DNA of 44,215 nt, from assembly GCA_020351915.1 (NCBI GenBank), contig CP070673.1, positions 3,650,284 to 3,694,498 on the forward strand. Reading direction: 5' to 3'. How positions within the stretch are numbered: the stretch's first letter is position 1; every line of letters starts with the position of its first letter. The DNA is from Deltaproteobacteria bacterium. GTDB taxonomy: Bacteria; Desulfobacterota; DSM-4660; Desulfatiglandales; B25-G16. The position numbers were made by a program, and so were the translations under genes. The notes below the pieces were generated by a model. That model had not been told where the DNA came from. It saw only the letters and a program-made list of their open reading frames with translations, and did no database searches. Positions 15,495-23,298 of this stretch are shown here, piece by piece.

Positions 15495-16105
15495 TCGAAT
15501 GTGAGTTGGGGGTGAGGGGGGATCAAACCTTTGTGCTCGACACAATCACCTCCTTGCTGTGCCTTGATAATTGCAAAAGGCTGGCTGGAATCCCTATTTC
15601 TATTTTGTGTTTGCCCTTTTCGAAAAAGGACTTAGCTTCTCTTTCGGGGCAGGACACCCGGTTTCATTTGGTGAATTGAGATGCTTGCTGTCTTGATTAC
15701 CAAACCAAACCTGGACTCTGCCCGAGTCGAAGATCATGGTAAGAATAATCAGAAATGAAGTTGGTGCCAGATACCACAACATTTTGGGGATATGGTGCAT
15801 TCACCGCTGAAGAGTATCAGCCTGCCTTAATATCACCTTTACCGATCTCCTCCTTTATCAACGCATGCCGGTTCGATTTCCCTTTTCTCCAATGTCCTCC
15901 ACTAAAACTATGGGGACTCTTACCGAGAAATGTAAACTTATTTATCGAAAAGATAATTTTTTTACACATTTCTGGGCGGGTTTTCAGTGAGGTCAACTTA
16001 ACTATTTGAAATCTAAAGCAATATTTCAAGTGCCTAATTTTGCATGATTTTTGCAGTATATTGACTTACAAACCTATTCAAACATAAAAACAGGGTGAAG
16101 AAAGG
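15495..16105. other. intergenic region with repeat E and an A/T-rich promoter-like end
   Basis: Repeat copy E starts 20 bases after the coiled-coil gene. Nothing else is recognisable until the A/T-rich stretch 15930-16100 ahead of the small membrane peptide. A possible promoter there is TTGACT (16061-16066) with a weak CATAAA (16083-16088) 16 bases on. Confidence 0.45.
15515..15556 (+). repeat. dispersed intergenic repeat, copy E (3' half)
   Basis: The copy retains GGGGGGATCAAACC and CTCGACACAATCACCTCCTT. The 5' TTTACTTTTGAC block is missing, so this is a truncated copy lying directly in the 3' untranslated region of the coiled-coil gene. Confidence 0.75.
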
Positions 16106-16183
16106 ATGATAACTATCTTAATAGCACTCATGATCGGTTTTATTGCTGGCTTTATGACTGCTTTCATTTGGGAGCACAGTTAA
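16106..16183 (+). CDS. 25-residue single-helix membrane peptide
   Basis: The ATG at 16106 opens a 25-codon frame encoding an almost entirely hydrophobic helix (starting MITILIALMIGFIAG) with a short polar end, WEHS. AAAGG directly precedes the ATG, with GGGTGAAG further upstream, and an A/T-rich possible promoter lies just before it. Such peptides are found as toxin-like or accessory membrane subunits, but no partner is evident. The composition bias and the ribosome-site-like bases make it credible; the short length keeps confidence moderate. Confidence 0.5.
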   Translation: MITILIALMIGFIAGFMTAFIWEHS

Positions 16184-16385
16184 GCCATTGCAAAAGCCGT
16201 TAGCCCCATCACCGATAGGGCATAGTCTCCCACGGTATTTCTTGCGATGCCGCTGAGTTTGCTTGCAGGGCTATGAAGTTCATTTGAGACGTCATTACCT
16301 TCCCTTACTAAACGCCATTTCATAACGTATAGAAGCCTTTCTTTCATATCGCACTTTCTTTGCGCCTCTCATACGTATTTGGCGT
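16184..16385. other. short gap between the membrane peptide and the convergent HExxH gene
   Basis: Neither a gene nor a clear rho-independent terminator was found between these two convergent genes. Confidence 0.4.
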
Positions 16386-17030
16386 CTATATTTTTTGCCG
16401 CAAATCCCTTAAGTATACCTCTGGGTCATGTAATATCTGTTTATACAGCTCTTTTCCCAAAAATCTTTTGCTTTGTTGGGTCAGGAAATATGTTCTATGT
16501 TTTCTTACTTCCCGGTAAACTCGTTTATGTGGGGGGAGGGTTTTTCTAAAGGTACAGATTGCAACCAAATCTATAAATAGATCTTCATAACCGGATTCCA
16601 TGTCCTTGGGGGAAAACTTAATAGAGAACCATGAATGACCTAATTCATGTAAAAAGCTATACTTCCAATATTCATGTACTTTAAAATCCTTGGTAGGAAT
16701 TAGGATTTCCGCAAAAAGACTGCCATCATCCACATCTCGAAATTTCGTGCTTGTCCCACTTCCTAGCTCATCATCCACGAGTATGAAAAGATCAACGGGA
16801 TCAACTTTGATATGGTGCTCGAAACAGACTTCACTGAAAGATCGGCATAGCCCCTCAAAGGCTTTTGTCGCCGCTTCTTCATCTATCTGAAGGAGCTCTT
16901 TGACAATCGCTGCTTGTATTTGGATTTTATTGGGGCCAAAATCAAATTCGATAAACTCAACCGTGCAATCTGAATGTTTCTTTTCCAACCTTGGATTTAG
17001 AGGTCTATCTTTAAAAACTCCTTTAACCAC
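16386..17030 (-). CDS. putative HExxH zinc metallopeptidase-like protein
   Basis: I do not recognise the family. The 214-residue soluble protein has a zinc-protease-type HELGH motif at residues 128-132, preceded by the hydrophobic-aromatic helix start YWKYSFL. It is followed at residues 149-154 by an EDLFID helix that could supply the third ligand. The N-terminal 120 residues have no recognisable motif. GTG at 17030 is the start, with GGAGG seven bases upstream. It is the only minus-strand gene in the 6-19 kb stretch, and the upstream region (17040-17165) is very A/T-rich, including an alternating AT run. Proteolytic activity is inferred from the motif alone. Confidence 0.7.
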   Translation of the reverse strand: MVKGVFKDRPLNPRLEKKHSDCTVEFIEFDFGPNKIQIQAAIVKELLQIDEEAATKAFEGLCRSFSEVCFEHHIKVDPVDLFILVDDELGSGTSTKFRDVDDGSLFAEILIPTKDFKVHEYWKYSFLHELGHSWFSIKFSPKDMESGYEDLFIDLVAICTFRKTLPPHKRVYREVRKHRTYFLTQQSKRFLGKELYKQILHDPEVYLRDLRQKI

Positions 17031-17799
17031 GGCACTTCCTCCCTTACTTTCGTTCTACATTGATCCACGGGAAAGGTCAGGCTCGTTTTTCTGGCTTACC
17101 CATATTAGACATTTTTTTATCTTAATATAGGTAAATCTTTTTGTATATATATATTATAGTTAAGAGCACGGGGGTCGGGTCTTGGGCTGTGCATTGACCA
17201 GGTGCGGCTCATCTTTCCTTTTGGCATTTTTCGGGATCAGATATTGCTTTTGACACAATCACCTCCTATCTGACCTATACTGATTACGAAAGACTTGGAG
17301 AGAACCTCGATCTCGTTTTGTGGTTGCCTTTTTAGAAACAGCTAACTTCTATTCTTAGGCAGGTGGGCATGTTCCATCAAAGACGAACGGTTGATTGACG
17401 TTTTGCCTACGACAGCTAATCTATGATTCTATAAGACAGTACACTTCAGCCAGTATACCCTTCACCCAGAGTGCTACGAGGCAACACAACATATTAGAGA
17501 CCACGCCCTCTTGCGCCCGGGCATCTTTCACAAGCGTTACACCTTTATGCTTTGTGACTCTTTTTGTTTGACACAGGAGACCTATCCTTCCTATATTTTT
17601 CAAACGAGAGGTAAGTTCTTGTTGCATATTGCACCGGACGCTAGCGACGCGGCCCTACTTTCACCAGTGCGATCAGTGCCTAAATCCGATGTTCCGCTTA
17701 CCATTCCATGCACCCCATCTCTGAGAGTCTCTGGTTCAGGTGTTGGCAACGAGAACCCAGTGTAAGCTTACCGAAAAACTTTCCAGACGGAGGAGATCG
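17031..17799. other. intergenic region between divergent genes, with repeat F
   Basis: The A/T-rich segment 17100-17165 probably drives the minus-strand HExxH gene. Repeat copy F lies at 17212-17267. From about 17290 to 17790 nothing recognisable was found; the open frame reading 17740-17799 ahead of the secreted protein is not used because the ribosome site lies at 17789-17795. Confidence 0.5.
17212..17267 (+). repeat. dispersed intergenic repeat, copy F
   Basis: The copy runs TCTTTCCTTTTGGCATTTTT, CGGGATCAGATATTGC and ends TTTTGACACAATCACCTCCT. It is one of the best-preserved copies. GGGGTCGGGTCTTGG at 17171-17185 upstream may be a further eroded part of the element. Confidence 0.85.
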
Positions 17800-18711
17800 A
17801 TGCGCAAGTCGTTAGTATTCGCTTTCCTGTTTCTCACGCTGGCAACGGGCGCTTTGGGCAAAGACAATTATACCGGCACTTACATGTCTGCCCGTGAGTT
17901 CGGACCCGTCACTGTTGTCTTGAAACAGGATGCTACGGGACAGGTACAGGGCACTATGACCGGCGAAGGCATAAAGCTCCGGATTCAGGGAGCCATCGAG
18001 CCGCCTGCCATTAGCGGGACAGTGTCTGGGCACGGGATGAAGATGAGGTTCATAGCGCAGCTTCAAGGGGTCCAGCTTTTCTTCAAGCTGATCGAACTCG
18101 ACGAGTACGGGCAGCCTGATTATGAAGGAGCTGAGACGCTGGTCCTCCAAAGGCAGGGGCCCGCCACATCCCCGGCACCTGCGCCTCCACCGGATACCCC
18201 TCAGGCCGTATCAGGCGGCAAGGTCGTGATCAACGGCACCCGGCTCAGCAACGAACAGGTTAGCTCACTGGAGCAGGCATACAAGGTGAAGATCCAGGAC
18301 GGAGCCTACTGGTACGACAAGGCTTGCGGAGCCTGGGGGCTGCAGGGAGGCCCCACCGCCGGGTTTATCCTGCCCAATCTGGACCTCGGCGGCCCGTTGA
18401 GCGCCGACGCCTCAAACGGCAACACAGGTGTATTCGTGAACGGACGCCAGCTTCACATCTATGATGTTCTCGCGCTACAGCAACTACTCGGCCCCATTAC
18501 TCCCGGGTGGTACTGGCTCGATGCGCAGGGCAATGTGGGGATCGAGGGTGGACCGATGCTCTTCAACATCGTCAAACTCGCAAACGCCGCGCGGGCCCGC
18601 GGCCGGGCCGGCTCGACCTACCGCTCGAACATTACCGGCATCGGCGGGGGGAGTAGCGGCGGCACCTCGTATGTCATGGGCAAGGGCTGGTCCGTAATGG
18701 TGGGTCAATGA
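17800..18711 (+). CDS. secreted protein with two internal repeats, function unknown
   Basis: The 303-residue protein has a signal peptide (residues 1-20, likely cut after ALG). A beta-rich region (25-118) and a Pro/Ala linker (121-137) follow. Two copies of a roughly 43-residue repeat come next: 142-185 and 211-252. Both have an ING/VNG start, a central helix and a W-[YL]-D...G...GGP end. A Gly/Ser-rich tail closes it. Export to the periplasm or outside is likely. GGAGGAGATCG before the ATG at 17800 settles the start. The gene is visibly more G/C-rich than the flanking intergenic DNA, possibly a sign of transfer. I do not recognise the family. Confidence 0.8.
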   Translation: MRKSLVFAFLFLTLATGALGKDNYTGTYMSAREFGPVTVVLKQDATGQVQGTMTGEGIKLRIQGAIEPPAISGTVSGHGMKMRFIAQLQGVQLFFKLIELDEYGQPDYEGAETLVLQRQGPATSPAPAPPPDTPQAVSGGKVVINGTRLSNEQVSSLEQAYKVKIQDGAYWYDKACGAWGLQGGPTAGFILPNLDLGGPLSADASNGNTGVFVNGRQLHIYDVLALQQLLGPITPGWYWLDAQGNVGIEGGPMLFNIVKLANAARARGRAGSTYRSNITGIGGGSSGGTSYVMGKGWSVMVGQ

Positions 18712-19141
18712 GAGACAGCAAAACGGGGTAGAGTAGAGAGCTGGCGGAGTACCTTTAGGCTTTCGGTGGCTACTGCCATCCCTTTCGGAAATGACGCCTC
18801 AGTCCGACGTGCCTTGGGCCTGTTTCCAACTCCCCCTCATCAAAGCGCACGTTCAGTTTTCTCCCGCGTGGCGGGACTATCCAATCATTTTCTACCAGAG
18901 GCTTTCACAGATTGAGTCCATGGAGCGGTGGTCGGTATCTTATAGAAATCCAGCGTCGCATAGACGAATGTGTAAGAGTAAATCTTATACTCCCTGCCAG
19001 GCTTTCTGTGTTTTCGCCTCAGGTATGTCCGCACCCTTTCTTAAAGATAGTGCTATCTTTGCTGCAGTTTCCATAGTAGACATACCCGGTCCCTTCTCTC
19101 ACTAAAGGTATGTTCGGGAATTTGGAGGGCTTACGGAAAGG
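18712..19141. other. intergenic region between convergent genes
   Basis: No gene was found. It contains a perfect palindrome AAAGATAG-TG-CTATCTTT at 19043-19060, which could be an operator or a transcription-end hairpin, and nothing else that I recognise. Confidence 0.5.
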
Positions 19142-19897
19142 TTAAAAGAGGACCTCGAAATTCATGTTTCGTTTCTCTAATTCGTATATAAGCCTTGCTT
19201 TGTATTCGCGGAAGTATCTATCGGTCATTTCCCTCTGCAAACCCAGTTGATGATAAAATCCTTTTACTGAATATACGTAGTTCATCTTATCGATGAAAAC
19301 CTTGTCGACCTTTCCCTCAAGGCGTTCGGCAAGCCTTTCCGGGTTTCCCGGGAGAAGTGGTCCCACGAAGGCAAACGTCGGTATCCCTGAGGAGTGAATT
19401 ATCTCCAATGCCCTCACCCGCTCTTCTACAGAGGGTGCCCTAGGTTCAAATAATCTCGCCACTCGTTCATCATCGGTGGTTATGGTAAGTCCCACCTCGA
19501 TTGTCTCGAATTCTTGAAATATATCCACATCCCTTAATACAAGTTTTGATTTTGTCTGGATATTGACAGGAAATTGTCTTTTCGCCAGCTCCTTCAAACA
19601 ACATCTTGTCAACGAGTACGTTGCTTCCAGGGGTTGATAGGGATCACAGACCGAGGAAATCCAAACCGTTCCCTTCTTGGCCTTGTCCAACTGCTTTTTC
19701 AGAACCTCAAAGGCATTGACTTTAACGTCGACGAACTCACCCCAGGCCTCGCTATGGCCGGAATACCGTCTCATGAACAAACGGGCATAGCAGTAGGTAC
19801 AATTGATTTGGCAGCCGGTGTAAGGATTGAGGCAGTAGTCGAAGATTTTTGATCGATTGAGAAGGCTTTTCGCCTCGACTTCTTTGACTTTCAGCAC
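19142..19897 (-). CDS. SPL-like radical SAM protein (SplB-related)
   Basis: The 251-residue protein has a radical SAM cluster motif C29-x3-C33-x2-C36 in the context NPYTGCQINCTYCYA. WISSVCDPYQPLE and later GLTITTDDE, as in the widespread family annotated as spore-photoproduct-lyase-like radical SAM proteins, complete the signature. The true lyase is longer and needs a C-terminal region not seen here, so DNA repair should not be assumed; these short homologues are of unknown substrate. The start is GTG at 19897 with a GGGAGGG site upstream. It reads away from the neighbouring minus-strand gene with a 182-base gap. Confidence 0.85.
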   Translation of the reverse strand: MLKVKEVEAKSLLNRSKIFDYCLNPYTGCQINCTYCYARLFMRRYSGHSEAWGEFVDVKVNAFEVLKKQLDKAKKGTVWISSVCDPYQPLEATYSLTRCCLKELAKRQFPVNIQTKSKLVLRDVDIFQEFETIEVGLTITTDDERVARLFEPRAPSVEERVRALEIIHSSGIPTFAFVGPLLPGNPERLAERLEGKVDKVFIDKMNYVYSVKGFYHQLGLQREMTDRYFREYKARLIYELEKRNMNFEVLF

Positions 19898-20079
19898 GGA
19901 CCCTCCCTCTGTTTCATTAAATTATCAATCGAATGGGCCATACCCTTTCACCCTATTTTTACAACGTGACGGATTGCCTCACTCTTTAAATCAGGGTGGT
20001 TGACTGTCAGGAACACACAACTGGAAAGCGGGGTACCCCATGGCTTGCACTTGCCCCCTAAAAAGTAGCTTCGTATCGT

Positions 20080-20838
20080 TTACCTAGGCCAGTGTGATAT
20101 GGCAATGGAGAGGGACTCTTTCATTTCTTCACGGGAGGTCAATCCCAAAGCCAGCCCGTGTATTTGAGTATACTGTGCAATAAAGGGGAGGCTGTCACTG
20201 GGCGAAAGCGCACCCGCAGCCAAGGTTTTCTTGGCAATGACAGGCTGATCAATGGAATCCAGGATCTTTATGAGGGCATCTGGTTTGCAATCCATGAAAA
20301 TACCTTCTTGATTGAACGGAACCATAAATGCCGCTATATCGAGGCCGGATCGTACGAGGACAGGGAGAACACGGGCCGGTTTGTGGGTGACGCATCCGGG
20401 AACAAGGCCCAGATCCCTGATATCCTTCAACCACCTCTCAATGCCTTTAAGATCTAGCCTGTCTGTGACCATGGCGTGAAGGAAGACTAGCTGGGGATTT
20501 ATATCAGATGCCTGGTTGAGTTCCCAATCCCTGTCTCCAAATCCAACAGTCAAGGTACACGCAAGATCAACCCCGCTTTGCACCCTGGAGTCCCGAAAGG
20601 CATCCAGAATACGGTCTACCGCCAAAAGCTGCACACACGGCACACCAAGCTGGGCCGCATACACCATAAGGTTGACCATGTTGGCTGGATTGTCAAAGAA
20701 GAGGCTACGGTAAGTAAGCGCTCGACTTCCAAACTGACCAGCCCCGATAAAAGGCGAGGTGCCCAGACTCACGGCCGGAAGTGATCTTCCGCCAATGGGA
20801 ATGATCTTGACCTTACTAGTCTCTGATGGGCTTTCCAT
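20080..20838 (-). CDS. TIM-barrel-like protein, possibly aldo/keto-reductase-related
   Basis: The 252-residue soluble protein begins LPAVSLGTSPFIGAGQFG and ends with PVIAKKTLAAGALSP and GLALGLTSREEMKESL. These resemble the first strand and the last cofactor-side segment of aldo/keto-reductase barrels. The canonical catalytic Tyr/Lys tetrad is not obvious, so it may be a non-catalytic or different TIM-barrel enzyme. The ribosome site is weak (AGG 12 bases away). I cannot assign a substrate. It is divergent from the hydantoinase genes, so the two may share a promoter region at 20839-21143. Confidence 0.7.
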   Translation of the reverse strand: MESPSETSKVKIIPIGGRSLPAVSLGTSPFIGAGQFGSRALTYRSLFFDNPANMVNLMVYAAQLGVPCVQLLAVDRILDAFRDSRVQSGVDLACTLTVGFGDRDWELNQASDINPQLVFLHAMVTDRLDLKGIERWLKDIRDLGLVPGCVTHKPARVLPVLVRSGLDIAAFMVPFNQEGIFMDCKPDALIKILDSIDQPVIAKKTLAAGALSPSDSLPFIAQYTQIHGLALGLTSREEMKESLSIAISHWPR

Positions 20839-21143
20839 GGTTAATCGATACCTTTTATTGATGTTTTTCCATTATTATTAACATAGTCTCTTATGGGCTG
20901 GGGGTCAAATCTTTACAGGCTGTTGCCGAAATCCCCAGTCAGCGCTGATGAATTGTTGAAACAACAGTCAGGATCTTTTCATCATAGGGAATAACCGGTT
21001 CTCCTTTCCTTAGCCTTCCCCCTTATTTCTATGGCAAGAATAGATGTTGACATTGATCGTCTGGAACGCGCATGTCATTGACAAAATCACGGCAAATTGG
21101 TAGCGTATGTCTGTTGAATTTCCATAAAAACCTGGAGGTTTCC
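20839..21143. other. divergent promoter region with a repeat fragment
   Basis: This 305-base gap lies between the minus-strand barrel protein and hyuA. GGGGTCAAATCTTTAC at 20901-20916 matches the first block of the dispersed repeat (copy A) but the rest is absent. No clear promoter consensus was seen. Confidence 0.5.
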
Positions 21144-23234
21144 ATGTCTGATAAGTTCTACCGGCTAGGGTGTGATATCGGGGGAACCTTCACAGATTTC
21201 GTTTTGTTGAATGATCAAACAGGCGAGATGAAGATCAACAAGTGTTTGACCACGCCACAGGATCCTTCGGACGCGGTGGAACAGGGAATGCGGGAATTGG
21301 AGCAAAAGAGCCCGGGGTTTGTAAGACAATTGGATGAAGTGATACATGGCACTACCTTGGTTATTAATTCCATCATCGAGAGAAAAGGAGCCAAAACCGG
21401 ACTTATTACCACCGAGGGTTTCAAGGATGTCTTGGAACTTGGCAGGGAGATTCGATATGCTCCCTATGACATTTTTGCTGAATTTCCCAAACCATTGGTA
21501 CCCAGGAGATTTCGGTTGGAGGTTGATGAGCGGATAAGGAGCGATGGGACGGTACTAAGGCCTCTTGACCCAGAGGATGCGAGAGAGGTTGTAGGGAAAT
21601 TGATTGAAATGGGGGTTGAATCAATTGCCGTTTGTCTCCTCAACTCTTTCGAAAACCCAACTCACGAACTGAAAATAAAGGAAATCATACAAAAGGAGGC
21701 ACCTGACATTTCGGTCTCTATTTCTTACGAGGTATTACCCCAGATAAGGGAATATGAGAGAACCAGCACCACAGTAACGAACGCCTACGTCAAGCCTCTG
21801 ACTGGCAGGTACCTCACCAAGCTATCTGAAAGACTGGAGTCCATCGGCTCTGAGGGCAAGCTTTTCATAATGCTTTCCAGCGGTGGCATTACATCCGTGG
21901 AAACAGCTGCGGAATTCCCCGTCAGGATCATCGAGTCGGGCCCAACAGCGGCTGTTATCGCAGGCCAGTACTACGGAAAACTTTTCGATATACCGGAAAT
22001 GTTCTGTTTCGACATGGGAGGGACCACTGCCAAGTCCTGTTTGATTCAGGGGGGAGTTGCCGGTGTAGTGCCTACCTTTGAGGTAGGTCGTGTCCAGAGA
22101 TTTATGAAGGGGAGCGGACTTACAATTCAGGTGCCGGTTGTTGACTTGATGGAGATCGGGGCTGGAGGCGGCAGTATTGCCAAGGTGAGCAAGATGGGGA
22201 CCCTTCAGGTCGGACCGGAGAGTTCCGGGGCTGATCCAGGGCCCATTTGTTATAGGAGGGGAGGGAGTGAACCTGGAGTTACTGATGCCGATCTGCTTTT
22301 GGGCTACCTTGATGAGAACTATTTCTTGGGCGGAGAGATGAGGCTCGACAAGGAGGCTGCCAGGCGAGGTATTGAGGAAAAGATTGCTGGTCCCTTGGGA
22401 GTGCCCTTCATACAGGCTCTATGGGGTATACACGATCTTATTAATGAGACGATGGCCGCAGCAGCAAAGACACATATTGCAGAAAAGGGTGGAAACCCCA
22501 AGGTAGTGACTTTGGCCGCCTTTGGTGGGGCTGGTCCTGTACACGCCTATGGTTTGACCAAGAAGCTGGGAGCACCCCGGTTAGTTGTTCCGCCAAACGC
22601 AGGAGTGGGGTCTGCCCTGGGCTTTTTCACTGCACCGAGGGCATTTGACCTGATTAGGAGCCACAAGGTCGCTCTTGATGCAGCTGATTTTCATGAAATA
22701 GAAGAGATCTTTAAAGATATGGAGACAGAAGGAGCCAGGACTCTCCAGAAATCGGACACAGAGGAAGATATTAGATTTGAGAGATCGGTAGATGCTCGCT
22801 TTGTTGGGCAAGGCTCTGAAACCAATATCTCTATCCCTGAAACCGATTTTACCAAAGTGAAAAAGGAAGAGGTTCGAAGGCGCTTTGATGAGGTTTATGA
22901 GAAGCTATACGGGAGAACCTATCCTGACTCTCCAGTTGAGTTCATAAACTTCAAGGTAAGGGCCAGTCTCCCTGAACGCCTGCTCCGATTGCCGAAGGGG
23001 GAGAAGAAAGTAGGCTCTTTAATGGATGCGGTCAAGCGCGAGCGCCAGGCATACTCGGGGATCGCCAAGGGTTTTATCCCCTACACGGTTTATGACCGAT
23101 ACAAACTATACCCGGGAGCTGAATTTCAGGGCCCTGCGATCATTGAGGAAAGGGAATCTACGGTGATTGTTGGTGAAGACGCCTCTGTTTCTGTGGATGA
23201 GTTCGGGTTCTTGTGGATAGATTTAACAAAATAG
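21144..23234 (+). CDS. hyuA: hydantoinase/oxoprolinase family protein, subunit A
   Basis: The 696-residue protein belongs to the ATP-using hydantoinase A / 5-oxoprolinase family. An ASKHA-type phosphate-binding start DIGGTFTDFVLL (11-22) is followed by HGTTLVIN, the second ATPase motif FDMGGTTAKSCL, EIGAGGGSIA and GADPGPICYRRGG. The partner subunit B follows 64 bases downstream. Members open cyclic amides or, with extra subunits, carboxylate ketones such as acetone or acetophenone; motifs alone do not separate these. The ATG at 21144 is chosen because TGGAGG stands six bases before it; the frame runs back to 21072 without a site. Location near an acyl-CoA catabolic block makes a degradative role plausible. 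Confidence 0.9.
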   Translation: MSDKFYRLGCDIGGTFTDFVLLNDQTGEMKINKCLTTPQDPSDAVEQGMRELEQKSPGFVRQLDEVIHGTTLVINSIIERKGAKTGLITTEGFKDVLELGREIRYAPYDIFAEFPKPLVPRRFRLEVDERIRSDGTVLRPLDPEDAREVVGKLIEMGVESIAVCLLNSFENPTHELKIKEIIQKEAPDISVSISYEVLPQIREYERTSTTVTNAYVKPLTGRYLTKLSERLESIGSEGKLFIMLSSGGITSVETAAEFPVRIIESGPTAAVIAGQYYGKLFDIPEMFCFDMGGTTAKSCLIQGGVAGVVPTFEVGRVQRFMKGSGLTIQVPVVDLMEIGAGGGSIAKVSKMGTLQVGPESSGADPGPICYRRGGSEPGVTDADLLLGYLDENYFLGGEMRLDKEAARRGIEEKIAGPLGVPFIQALWGIHDLINETMAAAAKTHIAEKGGNPKVVTLAAFGGAGPVHAYGLTKKLGAPRLVVPPNAGVGSALGFFTAPRAFDLIRSHKVALDAADFHEIEEIFKDMETEGARTLQKSDTEEDIRFERSVDARFVGQGSETNISIPETDFTKVKKEEVRRRFDEVYEKLYGRTYPDSPVEFINFKVRASLPERLLRLPKGEKKVGSLMDAVKRERQAYSGIAKGFIPYTVYDRYKLYPGAEFQGPAIIEERESTVIVGEDASVSVDEFGFLWIDLTK

Positions 23235-23240
23235 CTCTCA

Positions 23241-23265
23241 GCTCATAGCACTAACAGCTATGAGC
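23241..23265. repeat. perfect inverted repeat between hyuA and hyuB
   Basis: GCTCATAGC (23241-23249) pairs with GCTATGAGC (23257-23265) around a seven-base loop. The flanks repeat the same word family (AGCTCTCAGC before, GAGCTATCAGCT after). It fills most of the 64-base gap between the two subunit genes. Confidence 0.75.
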
Positions 23266-23298
23266 CATGAGCTATCAGCTAATTCAGGAGATATAGCG

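Noticed and set aside
10769-17267. Integron attC array
   Set aside because: The repeats recur between short gene blocks, but the attC core triplets and simple-site inverted pairs are not visible, copies are not at uniform distance from the genes, and no integrase gene is in the window.
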